64,000 nt of DNA from Candidatus Thiothrix sulfatifontis (GCA_022828425.1 CP094685.1:2232001-2296000); one strand, 5' to 3'. Positions 22,783 to 33,058 are shown, counted from the first letter of the stretch. Translations and numbers: made by a program. Notes: generated by a model from the letters alone, not told the origin.

Positions 22783-23895
22783 TTAAGGATTAGGGCAGTC
22801 GCTTGCCATGGCGTCAATAATGCCGCCGCCCAAACAGACGTCATCCTGATAAAACACAATGGATTGTCCGGGGGTAATCGCGCGTTGCGGATGGGGAAAA
22901 CACACTGCACTGCTGCCATCCGGTTTTAAGCTGACGTGACAAGTTTCTTCCGTCTGGCGGTAGCGGATTTTGGCTTTGCATTCAAACTGCTGGCTCGGCG
23001 CATGACCCGCTACCCAATGCAACTGCGAAGCTAACAGAAAGTGTTTCATCAGTAATTCGTGTTGATGCCCTTGGGTCACGATCAGGCGGTTATTTGCCAT
23101 GTCTTTGTCGACCACAAACCAAGGGGTTTCATCCGCATCTTTGCGCCCACCGATGCCCAAGCCTTGGCGTTGACCGAGGGTGTAATACATTAAGCCGTGG
23201 TGTTTGCCGATGATCTCATTTTCGGGTGTGACGATATTGCCGGGTTGTGCGGGCAGAAAGCGTTGCAGGAAATCGCGGAATTTACGTTCACCAATGAAAC
23301 AAATGCCAGTGCTGTCTTTTTTGCGAGCAGTGGTGAATCCGGCGGTTTCTGCCAATTCGCGCACCTTGCTTTTCTGCAATTCCCCGACAGGAAACAGGCT
23401 GCGTTGCAATTGGTGTTGTTGCAGGGTGTAGAGGAAATAGGTTTGGTCTTTATTGGCGTCCACGCCTTTGAGCATTCGCGCCGTGCCGTCGGGGTCACGC
23501 GCAATGCGAGCGTAGTGTCCGGTGGCGATGTAGTCCGCGCCCAATTCCAATGCAAGTTCCAAGAAGGCTTTGAACTTGATTTCCTTGTTGCACATGATGT
23601 CGGGGTTGGGGGTGCGCCCGGCGCGGTATTCTTCCAAAAAGTAGGTGAAAACGCGCTCCCAGTATTCGCTGGCAAAATTGCGGGTGTGCAATACGATGCC
23701 TAATTGGTCGGCAACGGCTTGCGCATCCGCAAGGTCAACCGCCGCTGAGCAATAGTCTTCGGTGTCGTCCTCTTCCCAGTTTTTCATGAACAAGCCTTCC
23801 ACTTGGTAGCCTTGTTCGAGCAGCAATAGCGCGGCAACCGAGGAATCAACGCCGCCGGACATACCGACGATGACTTTTTGCGTGGCGTTAGTCAT
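22783..23895 (-). CDS. mnmA: tRNA-specific 2-thiouridylase MnmA
   Basis: It installs the 2-thio group on U34 of Glu, Gln and Lys tRNAs with sulfur from a relay. The PP-loop [14 protein letters not shown] is near residues 10-23. The first catalytic Cys is in [11 protein letters not shown] and the second in [26 protein letters not shown] is conserved. The length of 370 is typical. The start overlaps the upstream nudJ by 8 bases. Confidence 0.97.
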   Translation of the reverse strand: MTNATQKVIVGMSGGVDSSVAALLLLEQGYQVEGLFMKNWEEDDTEDYCSAAVDLADAQAVADQLGIVLHTRNFASEYWERVFTYFLEEYRAGRTPNPDIMCNKEIKFKAFLELALELGADYIATGHYARIARDPDGTARMLKGVDANKDQTYFLYTLQQHQLQRSLFPVGELQKSKVRELAETAGFTTARKKDSTGICFIGERKFRDFLQRFLPAQPGNIVTPENEIIGKHHGLMYYTLGQRQGLGIGGRKDADETPWFVVDKDMANNRLIVTQGHQHELLMKHFLLASQLHWVAGHAPSQQFECKAKIRYRQTEETCHVSLKPDGSSAVCFPHPQRAITPGQSIVFYQDDVCLGGGIIDAMASDCPNP

Positions 23896-24346
23896 TGGCG
23901 GTGAAATAGTGCAGGCTATCCAGCGAATGACGTACCCCGGATTCGTACAGTTCGAGCGAGCGCCCCACCAAATCGCTGCGCCAGATACGCGGTTGCTGGT
24001 TGCGGATTTGTTCGCGAGTCAACCAATGCACGGCGGTAATATCCGCGTCGATTTGGTAGCCGGGGACAGGTTCAAGCAGCGTGCCGGTGAAGGTGAAGCG
24101 CAAATACACGCGGTCAGGGTCATCGCGTTGCAGGTGAAAAATGCCCAGCAGAGCGGTTGGTTCAAAATGCCAGCCGGTTTCTTCCAACGTTTCGCGGCGT
24201 ACTGCATCCAGCAAGCTTTCGCCGTGTTCCATGTGTCCTGCCGGTTGATTGATGGTCAGTTGCCCATAGTGCATTTCTTCCACCATCAGAAAGCGGTTAT
24301 CGTGTTCAATAACACTGGCGACGGTGACGCGGGGTTTCCAAACCAT
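23888..24346 (-). CDS. nudJ: NUDIX hydrolase, NudJ-like phosphatase
   Basis: NudJ removes phosphate from nucleoside di- and triphosphates and from a thiamine precursor. The Nudix box reads [20 protein letters not shown] followed by TGW. The start was set at the ATG at 24346 ([10 protein letters not shown]), since AAGGA sits 8 bases upstream and E. coli NudJ begins similarly; the alternative ATG at 24355 abuts that site. This gives 152 residues. It is first in the nudJ-mnmA-hflD operon and divergent from sucA. Confidence 0.9.
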   Translation of the reverse strand: MVWKPRVTVASVIEHDNRFLMVEEMHYGQLTINQPAGHMEHGESLLDAVRRETLEETGWHFEPTALLGIFHLQRDDPDRVYLRFTFTGTLLEPVPGYQIDADITAVHWLTREQIRNQQPRIWRSDLVGRSLELYESGVRHSLDSLHYFTAND

Positions 24347-24354
24347 AGTGGGCA

Positions 24355-24359
24355 TCCTT
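24355..24359 (-). promoter_or_regulatory. Ribosome-binding site deciding the nudJ start
   Basis: Minus-strand AAGGA is 8 bases upstream of the ATG at 24346 and touches the alternative ATG at 24355, which favours the shorter protein. Confidence 0.6.
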
Positions 24360-24404
24360 CGGGGCGAAAATGCGTATTCTACACATAACTACCCTGCATT
24401 GGTC

Positions 24405-24410
24405 TATAAT
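24405..24410 (+). promoter_or_regulatory. Probable -10 box of the sucA promoter
   Basis: A perfect TATAAT lies 31 bases before the sucA ATG in the divergent nudJ/sucA spacer. No clear TTGACA-like -35 is seen at the expected distance, so an activator may be needed. Confidence 0.5.
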
Positions 24411-24441
24411 GCACCCGTTAAAATAAACCGATAATCAGGGT

Positions 24442-27210
24442 ATGTGTATGATGGATGAATCTTTCCTCGACGGCGAACACGCGCTTTTTCTCGAACAATT
24501 GTATGAGCGCTATCAGCAAGACCCCCACAGCATAGACCCGCAATGGCAAGCCTATTTTCAGCGCTTGGATGCCGAGCCTGTTACCAGCAGCTTTGCGCCT
24601 AATGCGAACCATGGCAACGGCAAAGCCTTGGCACAACGCAGCGAACAATTGCACGTATCGCGCATGATTAATGCCTACCGTTACTTGGGGCATCTGGAAG
24701 CCAACACTAACCCCTTGGGGGATTACGCTTACAAAGTGGGCGTACCGCAATTGATGCTGGAACACCACGGGCTGGAAAATGTTAACCCTGATACGGTATT
24801 CGACCCCGGCACTTTTAATCTCACCGCGAAACCGACGCTCGGCAATATCGTCCACGCACTACGCGAAACGTATTTGCGCACCATCGGTTTTGAATACATG
24901 CATATTTTGGATGTGCAAGAAAAACGCTGGCTGCAACAACGCATTGAACCGAACATGGGGCGCGGCAAACTGACTCACCCCGAACGCCGCAAAATCCTCG
25001 AACAACTCACCGCAGCGGAAGGTTTTGAACAATATTTGCACCGCCGTTACGTTGGGCAAAAGCGCTTCGGATTGGAAGGTGGCGAAAGCTTGATTCCGCT
25101 CTTGCAAACCCTGATCCACGAAGGTGGCAAGCAAGGTTTGCAGGAAATCGTCATCGGCATGGCGCATCGCGGGCGTTTAAACGTGCTGACCAATGTGCTG
25201 TGCAAGCCTGCGGGCGATTTGTTTGGCGAATTTGAGGGCAAGGTTGAGGAAACATACACCGGCGACGTCAAATACCACAAAGGTTTTTCTGGCAACGTCA
25301 GCACCGAAGGTGGCCCGATGCACTTGGTGTTAGCGTTCAACCCCTCGCATTTGGAAATTGTCAGCCCGGTAATGGAAGGTTCGGTACGCGCCCGCCAAGA
25401 CCGGCGCGAAGACAAAGACGGCGACCAAGTATTGGGCATTTCGATCCACGGCGATGCGGCGTTTGCAGGGCAGGGCGTGGTAATGGAAACCTTTAACATG
25501 GCGCAAACCCGTGGCTACCGTACTCGCGGCACGATTCACATTGTGATCAATAACCAGATTGGTTTCACCACCAGCACGGTGTCGGATAGCCGTTCGACGT
25601 ATTACCCGACCGACGTGGCGAAAATGATCAATGCACCGATTTTCCACGTCAATGGCGATGACCCCGAAGCTGTGGTCTATGTCACGCAAGTGGCGCTCGA
25701 ATACCGCCAGTTGTTCCAGAAAGACGTGGTAATCGACTTGGTGTGTTACCGCCGTTTGGGGCATAACGAAGCCGATGAACCGAACATGACCCAGCCGGTG
25801 ATGTACAGCACGATTCGTAGCTTACCGACGACCCGTGCCAAATACGCGATGCGCCTTGCGGAAGCGGGTGTCGTGAGTGAAGGCGGGGCGAAAGGCTTGA
25901 TCGACGCTTACCGCACCAAGCTCTCCAATGGCGGGGTCACTTGTTGCAATAGCCAGACGCGCACGGGTTTGCCAGCGGAATTGCAAACGCATTGGAAAGC
26001 CTTCGTTGGGCAACCTTGGCGGCAGCACATTGATACGACGTGTTCCGCAGAACGCATTCACAGCATTAGTGCGGGTTGGATCAGCAATATTCCGGCTGAT
26101 TTTGTGGTGCATCCGCGTGTGTTCAAAGTGCTGGAAGCGCGGGCGGCAATGGGGCGTGGTGAACAACTGGCCGACTGGGGTTTTGGCGAAAATTTAGCGT
26201 ATGCGACCTTGGTGGAAGAGGGCTTTGACGTGCGTTTGTCGGGGCAAGATTGCGGGCGCGGCACGTTTTCACACCGGCACGCGGTATTGCACCATCAGCA
26301 GCGCCGCGAACAGTGGATTCCTGTGCAACACACCACGGATTTCCAAGCCAAATTTACCGTGATCGACTCGGTGCTCTCCGAAGAGGCAGTATTGGCGTTT
26401 GAATACGGTTATGCCACGGCGGAACCGGATACGCTGGTGATTTGGGAGGCGCAATTCGGCGACTTCGTGAACGGGGCGCAGGTGGTAATTGACCAGTTCA
26501 TCAGTTCCGGTGAGCAGAAATGGCAGCGTTTGTGCGGCTTGGTGATGTTCCTGCCACACGGTTTGGAAGGGCAGGGGCCGGAACACTCCTCGGCGCGTCT
26601 GGAACGCTTTGTGCAAATGGCGGCGCAGGAAAATATGCATATTTGTATTCCGTCCAACCCCGCGCAGGTATTCCACATGCTGCGGCGGCAAATGATGCGC
26701 AAGTACCGCAAGCCCTTGATTGTGTTTACCCCGAAAAGTTTATTGCGCCATCCACTGGCGGTTAGCCCGCTGGAAGATTTCACTTTGGGGCAGTTTGAAG
26801 TAGTGCTGGATGATGTGGACATCATCGATGTGGAGGCGAAAGAGCAGGTTAAGCGGGTGATTTTGTGCAGCGGCAAGGTGTTTTACGATTTGCTGGAAGA
26901 ACGCCGCAAACACGCGCTGACGGATACGGCCATTATTCGCTTGGAACAGCTTTACCCGTTCCCTGCGCAAGAATTGGTGGATGTGATGGAGTATTACCCG
27001 AACGTCAAAACCGTGATTTGGTGTCAGGAAGAGCCGGTCAATCAAGGCGCGTGGAATGGGATTAAACACCGTTTTGAGGCGTATGATTATACCGAAGTGG
27101 TGTGCGTGAGCCGCCCGGCGATGGCAGCGCCTGCGGTGGGATCGTTGTATATGCACCAACGTCAGCAGCAGGCGTTGGTGCGCGAGGCGTTGGGGTTGAA
27201 TGGGGATTAG
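24442..27210 (+). CDS. sucA: 2-oxoglutarate dehydrogenase E1 component
   Basis: This thiamine-diphosphate-dependent decarboxylase of the 2-oxoglutarate dehydrogenase complex works in the TCA cycle. The N-terminal E2-binding region has FLDGEHALFLEQLYERYQ. GMAHRGRLNVLTN, HGDAAFAGQGVVMET and GDDPEAV are cofactor and substrate segments. FLPHGLEGQGPEHSSARLER and the C-terminal MYHQ-like region are standard. At 922 residues it has the normal length. The start could be any of three close ATGs at 24442-24453. sucB is not downstream. Confidence 0.97.
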   Translation: MCMMDESFLDGEHALFLEQLYERYQQDPHSIDPQWQAYFQRLDAEPVTSSFAPNANHGNGKALAQRSEQLHVSRMINAYRYLGHLEANTNPLGDYAYKVGVPQLMLEHHGLENVNPDTVFDPGTFNLTAKPTLGNIVHALRETYLRTIGFEYMHILDVQEKRWLQQRIEPNMGRGKLTHPERRKILEQLTAAEGFEQYLHRRYVGQKRFGLEGGESLIPLLQTLIHEGGKQGLQEIVIGMAHRGRLNVLTNVLCKPAGDLFGEFEGKVEETYTGDVKYHKGFSGNVSTEGGPMHLVLAFNPSHLEIVSPVMEGSVRARQDRREDKDGDQVLGISIHGDAAFAGQGVVMETFNMAQTRGYRTRGTIHIVINNQIGFTTSTVSDSRSTYYPTDVAKMINAPIFHVNGDDPEAVVYVTQVALEYRQLFQKDVVIDLVCYRRLGHNEADEPNMTQPVMYSTIRSLPTTRAKYAMRLAEAGVVSEGGAKGLIDAYRTKLSNGGVTCCNSQTRTGLPAELQTHWKAFVGQPWRQHIDTTCSAERIHSISAGWISNIPADFVVHPRVFKVLEARAAMGRGEQLADWGFGENLAYATLVEEGFDVRLSGQDCGRGTFSHRHAVLHHQQRREQWIPVQHTTDFQAKFTVIDSVLSEEAVLAFEYGYATAEPDTLVIWEAQFGDFVNGAQVVIDQFISSGEQKWQRLCGLVMFLPHGLEGQGPEHSSARLERFVQMAAQENMHICIPSNPAQVFHMLRRQMMRKYRKPLIVFTPKSLLRHPLAVSPLEDFTLGQFEVVLDDVDIIDVEAKEQVKRVILCSGKVFYDLLEERRKHALTDTAIIRLEQLYPFPAQELVDVMEYYPNVKTVIWCQEEPVNQGAWNGIKHRFEAYDYTEVVCVSRPAMAAPAVGSLYMHQRQQQALVREALGLNGD

Positions 27211-27220
27211 GTTCAGTATT

Positions 27221-30200
27221 TCAGAAACTTAACTCCGCCTGCACAATATGTGTTTTTTGTTTTGTAGTAGTGTTGCGATTCGCTGCTGCTCGTTTTTGCT
27301 GTTGTTCAGCGGCTCGTTCAAGCTCCCACTCTCGGCGGATGGCATCTGCTGTTCGCCGAATATCTTGAATGATTGCATCGTTATCAAGATTCGTTGCTGA
27401 CGTTGTTGTATCTTCCACGCCTAACTTTTCGATGCCTAGCTCATTAAGCCTAGCAAAGACAGCTTGAATGGCTTTTTCAGGCGTTCGGTAATATTGGCTA
27501 CCGCGAATACGTACAAATGTCCAACCTAAACGTTCCAGTATGGCTTGGCGTTCTATGTCTTGTTGTAGATTGTCAGGTGTATGGTATTTTTCACCATCGC
27601 ACTCAATCGCTAATCGGCGAGCTTTGCCTTCTACTACTATATCAATGCGGTACGCGCCAACTTGCCACTGTGTCTTGACTCGATAGCCCGCGTTCACTAA
27701 ATCCGTCAGGACTGATTTTTCAAATGGGGAATCAGTACGTTGCCCTTCTACTTCAATTTCACGCATTAGTGCTTGTGGATTGCGAACGTGTTGAATGAGC
27801 CGCTGCCTGATGTCGCCTGATTTCAAATGATTTTCTGGGTCGATAGAATGCACCAACCATAACTGATTACGCGCTCGGCTTACCGCTACATTGTAGCGTT
27901 TTTTGTACATATCATTTTTGCCGAACTCCATCATGCGTAGTACACCATCATCAGGTGGGCTATCAACCATAGACAAAAAGATCACATCGCGTTCATCGCC
28001 TTGAAATTGTGCAGGGTTTCCACACAGTATTTTGTGTTTGTTGTACAAATCCAATTCAAGACGATTCCGAAGAATATTGTCGATGTATTCACTTTGCTCA
28101 CTGCCTAACAGAGTAATGACACCAAAGGTGGTGGTTTGCCCATTGTCATTCCGCGCGTAAGCAGGGTGATGAATGGCGGCAATGATCATTGATGCAATGG
28201 TATCGGCTTCGACTGCATTAATTTTCCCGTTTTCACTGCGCTTACCCTCTACCCGTTGTGAAATGAGTGCTGGGTGTATGGGCGATGATAAAGGTTCACG
28301 CAATGGCCTGATTTTGTTGTGGTAAGACAGGTGATTGCTGAACTGAATAATCTCCGGTACACAGCGAAAGTGTTCTTTTAGCGATATAACTCCACCGAAT
28401 GCTGTTTCAGCAAGATCGTAAATTGAGGTTTGCCCATCATATAGGTGATTTAGGGGAATACCTTGCAAATCTGTGGCGATCAAACTATTTATGCTGGTGA
28501 TTTGCTGTCCAATAGCATCTGGAGTGACTTGCTCTTTGTCCCCAACTATCACATGTTCCTTTCCCATGTAAAGTGCTGCAAGTGCCATCATATCGCTTTG
28601 ACTGGACTCATCAATGATGACTACATCAAACTGAGTATTGCGTGGATCGAAGTTTTCGTAAACTCGGTGAAGTGGCATGATCCAAACAGGTACAGCTTTG
28701 CGAGCGGCAAATAGAAGGTCACGCGCATTTTTCAGGAGCGCAGGAGCATTCTTTCCTTTACCTTTGCCGATTTTTCTTATGGTTTGCACAAATCCCATTA
28801 GTGCCTGCTGGGTGGAAAGTTTGGTGCGATCACCTTGTGCAGCCCATGTTTCTTTTTCAATGATTTGAGCGGCTAATTGGGCTATTTCACTTTCAGCCGT
28901 ATCCAATTCTTGCTGCAATGCAGGAATAGATAAGTCTGCACGTTTTTCGAGAATTTGCTGAAGTTGCAACCAAAGCCAAGCGGTTGACGCACTTCCTGGC
29001 GGGGTTGATGAGTCATGGGGAGAAGAGCGCAGTACGATGGATTTTGCCCAGTCGGGGGCGACAGGTTTTAATCTTGCCAACAGTGAATGGCGTTGTTGAT
29101 AGATACCCTGTAAACCTTCAAGTTGTGCTAATCGCTTCCACAAAGTTTCGTAACTGTCAGCATCCCATGTTTGTTGTGCTCTGGTCAGGTCAATGGCTAT
29201 TTCACTTTGCTGAAATTGGCTGAGATAAGTTGCCTGTATTTCAACGTGTTTGGATAATTCAGATTGCAACAATAACGCAGTTTTGGCGGTAAACAAGCTG
29301 GCAAGTTGTGGTGTGGTTGCCAGTTTGATGCGTTCCAGTTCACCGTATTGCGTGTGTACGATAGGGCAGGATTCTAACCATTTGTCCCACTTAAAACCTG
29401 TTGCTTGAATCTCTTGTTGTAGCGAATTCCAGACATGACTACGCCAGTTGAGGTGTTTGCGGATGAGTTCAAGGTAGTTCGGTGCAGTACGTTCCGGGCG
29501 ATCACCTAATGTTTCAAATTCTGCACCCCCGGCTGTAGATACCGTGTGTTTCCAGTATTTTGCCAGTGTATTGTATTGCTGTTGAAGCTGCGTTTTTGCG
29601 CGTAACGCATGGAACTCTTCGATAGTCTGCGGTTGCCGTTGGTTGGTTTTACATTGTTCAATCAACTTGAACCAAGATGATTTCCCCATTTTGGCGAAAA
29701 GCCCGGTGAGTTTTTTACCCTGTTCCAAATGAGCAATAATGGCATCCAAGGTGATAATGTCGCAGTTATCAGGAATTTCTGGGGCGTGTTCAATAAACAT
29801 CAAGTGTACTTTTTTGGCTTGCGCTTCCAGTTCCTCTATCGCTTCCAGCAGTTTTTCCCATGTCTCTTGCAGACCAGCACCAGACCAACCCGCAAACAGT
29901 ACTTCTTGTAACCAGCTTTCATGGGTATTCAGTATGGCAACGCTTTCACTTATTTGTAGCTGGATTTGCTGTAGTTGAATGCGGGAGGCAGTTTTCGTGT
30001 TGTCCCATAGTTCAGGAACATGTTGCGCTAACTGTTGCTTGATTTGAAAGCGTTCAGTTGTCAGGGTGCGAAAGTCTGCGGACGACACCAACTTGGCATG
30101 TTCTGGCTGCTTGACTGACAGTTGTTGTTCTTCTTGCAACGACAATTGGTGATTAGTCGCGTAAAGGGTTGCCATTTCGGTATCAGATAGTGGGCAGAGC

Positions 30201-31816
30201 TGATTTTCTTGAATAGTGCCGGGAATCCAGCCATCACGTTCTGTATGTTCTTTGACAAGTTGAGCTGCCTTAATCGGTGTGTAGCCATTGCCAGCAACGA
30301 CAACTTCTTCTATTTCACTGTAGCGAGCATCACGTATTTGCTGTTGCAAGTGTTGTTGCTTGAGCAATAATTCCTGTCGTCTGTTGCGTAGTTGGTTCGC
30401 ATCCCGACGTAAGGCTGATGCATCCAGTCCCGATAGGCGGTCGGCAATTTCCTGTGCGGCTTGACTGAGTTGGGCTTGGCTTTCCGCATCACTGTCTAAA
30501 ACGCTAAGACATAAGGATTGGATAGAGGGGTCGAGCTTATCGCGTAAAACCCGCAATGCTTTGCTGGTATGAGAACAGACCAGAACAGTTTTCCCTTGTG
30601 ATAACAGGTAGCCTACTAAATTGGCAATCGTGTGTGTTTTTCCCGTTCCGGGCGGGCCTTGCACTAGCACAGAATGGGTTCGTTTCAGCCTGTCTGCAAT
30701 GGCGTATTGTTCTGCATTCGCGGGTTTGCTGAACAAAATATCGTTGACCAGCGTTGGCGAAGTATGGGATAGCCTGTCAGATCCTTCGACGTCTGGGGAA
30801 ACGTGAACGGCTTCCTCAATTCCAATAATGCGTTTCAATCCTGTGGATGGTGTGGCATTGGGGTCTTGCAGGTCTTCCAGAATATTGTCGAGTATCTGAC
30901 TCAGACCTTGGTTGCGTTTGCGTAAGAATAAACAGGGAGCAGGGTACACAACCGGATTTTGTGGATTAACAGGACGTTGTGTATGGAACTCACCTTTGAT
31001 GAACAAACCCTGAGCAAGTCGTTGTAAAAAACCTTCCGTAGCAGGAATTTCCCCTAATGGCTCTATGGGATAGTTTTCAAGTTCTTGCGATAGATCAGCA
31101 ATAGTTTTTCCTTCAATATCAGGAATGTCGCGCAATAGTGCTTTGTACAATTCAGCTTTATCAATCCCCGAATGGAAGGTGAATTCTGATTTGGAAGTGT
31201 CGAACTTGAGTTCAAGCCGTTGTAGCAGTACTGGATGATGAATATTCAGATCAGGAACAAGTAGCATTCCCGAACCCAGCATCAATTCAATTTGATCGCC
31301 TTCTTTTTGCAGTCGTGACCATATTCCGTGAACTCGCTCGAAGAGATGGTAGGCATCAACTACAGGTTGTTCTGCCCTTACCCAGTCTGCGTGTTGTTTG
31401 CTCCATCTTGAGAAGGCTTCGAGGCGGTTAGGATCGTCATCGAATTGAATCGTGATGGTGCTTTTATCCGCTCGCTGTTCGTTGCGGCTGGGTAATGTTT
31501 CAGGCGTGCTACTGATGGAATTCCAACCCGGTTGCAACCAATCGTTGAGGATGGCAGGTGGAAGAGGGCATAGCGTTCGTTTGGGACGTTGGACGCTAAT
31601 CAGTGCATCAGCATCGTCATTTCCTTGATGAATCGAGATGGTGGGGTGTCTAGGCCAAGAAGATAATAGCTGAAAACCATCCTGATATTCTGTAATGTTT
31701 TTAGGATATTGGTTCTTTAATTCATTGTAATTTTTAAGAAAACCAAAGAGTTGTAGGAGCTGGCTATTTGCTTCATTCATAGTATCGACTTGTGTGTTGA
31801 TGGCTTGGTTGAACAC
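27221..31816 (-). CDS. Large SF1 helicase with C-terminal Vsr/MTES_1575-type nuclease domain, putative defence protein
   Basis: The protein has 1531 residues. Residues 1 to about 370 match nothing I recognise. Walker A VQGPPGTGKTHTIANL is at about 386. A long coiled-coil insertion rich in Gln, Glu and Leu separates it from motif II, VVIIDESSQSD, at about 1065. SF1 motifs follow: VGDKEQVTPDA, LKEHFRCVPEIIQFS, NPAQFQGDERDVIFLS and VAVSRARNQLWLV. At about 1380-1450 a PD-(D/E)XK/Vsr-like domain shows YRIDIVVEGKARRLAIECDG and ERLGWTFVRIRGSQYY. The layout resembles Hhe-type helicase-Vsr anti-phage proteins, but I see no DUF4011. The start may be GTG 31816 or ATG 31780; neither has a good ribosome site. 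It is convergent with sucA across 10 bases. Confidence 0.88.
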   Translation of the reverse strand: MFNQAINTQVDTMNEANSQLLQLFGFLKNYNELKNQYPKNITEYQDGFQLLSSWPRHPTISIHQGNDDADALISVQRPKRTLCPLPPAILNDWLQPGWNSISSTPETLPSRNEQRADKSTITIQFDDDPNRLEAFSRWSKQHADWVRAEQPVVDAYHLFERVHGIWSRLQKEGDQIELMLGSGMLLVPDLNIHHPVLLQRLELKFDTSKSEFTFHSGIDKAELYKALLRDIPDIEGKTIADLSQELENYPIEPLGEIPATEGFLQRLAQGLFIKGEFHTQRPVNPQNPVVYPAPCLFLRKRNQGLSQILDNILEDLQDPNATPSTGLKRIIGIEEAVHVSPDVEGSDRLSHTSPTLVNDILFSKPANAEQYAIADRLKRTHSVLVQGPPGTGKTHTIANLVGYLLSQGKTVLVCSHTSKALRVLRDKLDPSIQSLCLSVLDSDAESQAQLSQAAQEIADRLSGLDASALRRDANQLRNRRQELLLKQQHLQQQIRDARYSEIEEVVVAGNGYTPIKAAQLVKEHTERDGWIPGTIQENQLCPLSDTEMATLYATNHQLSLQEEQQLSVKQPEHAKLVSSADFRTLTTERFQIKQQLAQHVPELWDNTKTASRIQLQQIQLQISESVAILNTHESWLQEVLFAGWSGAGLQETWEKLLEAIEELEAQAKKVHLMFIEHAPEIPDNCDIITLDAIIAHLEQGKKLTGLFAKMGKSSWFKLIEQCKTNQRQPQTIEEFHALRAKTQLQQQYNTLAKYWKHTVSTAGGAEFETLGDRPERTAPNYLELIRKHLNWRSHVWNSLQQEIQATGFKWDKWLESCPIVHTQYGELERIKLATTPQLASLFTAKTALLLQSELSKHVEIQATYLSQFQQSEIAIDLTRAQQTWDADSYETLWKRLAQLEGLQGIYQQRHSLLARLKPVAPDWAKSIVLRSSPHDSSTPPGSASTAWLWLQLQQILEKRADLSIPALQQELDTAESEIAQLAAQIIEKETWAAQGDRTKLSTQQALMGFVQTIRKIGKGKGKNAPALLKNARDLLFAARKAVPVWIMPLHRVYENFDPRNTQFDVVIIDESSQSDMMALAALYMGKEHVIVGDKEQVTPDAIGQQITSINSLIATDLQGIPLNHLYDGQTSIYDLAETAFGGVISLKEHFRCVPEIIQFSNHLSYHNKIRPLREPLSSPIHPALISQRVEGKRSENGKINAVEADTIASMIIAAIHHPAYARNDNGQTTTFGVITLLGSEQSEYIDNILRNRLELDLYNKHKILCGNPAQFQGDERDVIFLSMVDSPPDDGVLRMMEFGKNDMYKKRYNVAVSRARNQLWLVHSIDPENHLKSGDIRQRLIQHVRNPQALMREIEVEGQRTDSPFEKSVLTDLVNAGYRVKTQWQVGAYRIDIVVEGKARRLAIECDGEKYHTPDNLQQDIERQAILERLGWTFVRIRGSQYYRTPEKAIQAVFARLNELGIEKLGVEDTTTSATNLDNDAIIQDIRRTADAIRREWELERAAEQQQKRAAANRNTTTKQKTHIVQAELSF

Positions 31817-31914
31817 GGACTCAGTATCATTTACTGCATCGCACTATAATTCTGCTGTGAACAGTAAGTAACATGATGAAGTCTGCATTTATTGGCAAAA
31901 TAATTCAGTGATAG

Positions 31915-32061
31915 AAAACACAGAATTCAGATGATTTGCTACATTTTTGTGATTTTTCAGACTTGCTGGAATATGCCGTATCAGGTGTGGTAAGTGAAAT
32001 TTTCCCGTGGGATTACGAGCAATTGATGGCTGATGATTTCTGGCCTGAACTCGATTCATAA
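31915..32061 (+). pseudogene. Possible remnant of a lost gene (48-codon protein-like tail)
   Basis: A plus-strand frame runs 48 codons without a stop to TAA at 32059-32061. It ends EIFPWDYEQLMADDFWPELD plus a last Ser, a protein-like composition, but it has no start with a ribosome site. It overlaps the 3' end of dusB, whose last residues (SSSGQKSSAINCS) look unlike other DusB tails. It may be the truncated 3' end of a deleted gene, or chance. The rest of the 196-base gap (31817-32012) is A/T-rich and otherwise featureless. Confidence 0.25.
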
Positions 32062-33044
32062 TTCAGCCGTTCATCCCGCACCAACAACGCCTGAAAATAC
32101 GCATCCACCGCCCGCGCTTGCCCCGCTGTACTATCCTGCGCATACATCGCCTGCCGAAACGCATTGCTGTCATGCAACCCATTGGTATACCAAGCAATAT
32201 GCTTGCGGGCGATGCGACACCCCGAATATTCCCCGTAAAACTGATACAGCTCATCCAAATGCCCCAGCAATACCGCATGAATTTCAGCAACGCTCGGCGG
32301 CGGCAATTCCTCGCCGGTTTGCAAATAATGCGCGATTTCCCGAAAAATCCACGGTCGCCCCTGCGCCGCCCGCCCGATCATAATCGCATCCGCCCCGGTC
32401 GCTTCCAGCACCGCCTTGGCTTTTTGCGGGCTATCAATGTCGCCATTGGCAATAATCGGCATCGTGACCTGACGTTTCACTTCGCGAATCAGCTCATAAC
32501 GCGCCTCACCTGTGTACATTTGCTCGCGAGTGCGCCCATGAATCGCCAATGCCGCAATGCCTGCCTGTTGCGCCATATCCGCGACTCGCAGAATATTTTC
32601 CTCACCATTGACGTATCCCAGACGGGTTTTCAGCGTCACCGGCACAGCCACCGCAGACACCACCGCATCCAGAATTCGCTTAACCAAATCCTCATCTTGT
32701 AACAGCGCCGAACCCGCCAGCTTGCGGCAAACCTTGCGGGCAGGGCAGCCCATATTGATGTCCACAATCTGCGCCCCATTCGCCACCTGATAACGCGCCG
32801 CTTCCGCCAACATCTCCGGTTCAGACCCCGCAATCTGTGCCGAAATCGGCGCAAGTTCCCCGTCGAAATCCGCGCGGTACAAGGATTTTTTCTGGGCATA
32901 CAAGGTCGCATCCACCGACATCATTTCGCTGACGGCATGACCTGCGCCAAAATGTTTGCATAAGGTACGGAACGGACGATCCGTCACGCCAGCCATCGGC
33001 GCAACAATCAGGTTGTTATCAAGTGTGTAAGAGCCAATTTTCAT
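32013..33044 (-). CDS. dusB: tRNA-dihydrouridine synthase B
   Basis: This FMN enzyme reduces uridine to dihydrouridine in tRNA. APMAGVTDRPFRTLC at the N-terminus, NMGCPARKVCRKLAGSALL (catalytic Cys) and IHGRTREQMYTGEARY are DusB signatures; NGDIDSPQKAKAVL and GADAIMIGRAAQGRPWIF follow. The start was placed at the ATG at 33044 (MKIGSYTL), matching E. coli DusB. An in-frame TTG at 33062, overlapping the previous stop, is an alternative. The length is 343. fis, the usual partner of dusB, is not beside it. The C-terminal 15-20 residues are unusual. Confidence 0.94.
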   Translation of the reverse strand: MKIGSYTLDNNLIVAPMAGVTDRPFRTLCKHFGAGHAVSEMMSVDATLYAQKKSLYRADFDGELAPISAQIAGSEPEMLAEAARYQVANGAQIVDINMGCPARKVCRKLAGSALLQDEDLVKRILDAVVSAVAVPVTLKTRLGYVNGEENILRVADMAQQAGIAALAIHGRTREQMYTGEARYELIREVKRQVTMPIIANGDIDSPQKAKAVLEATGADAIMIGRAAQGRPWIFREIAHYLQTGEELPPPSVAEIHAVLLGHLDELYQFYGEYSGCRIARKHIAWYTNGLHDSNAFRQAMYAQDSTAGQARAVDAYFQALLVRDERLNYESSSGQKSSAINCS

Positions 33045-33058
33045 CGTGTTTAGACTTG

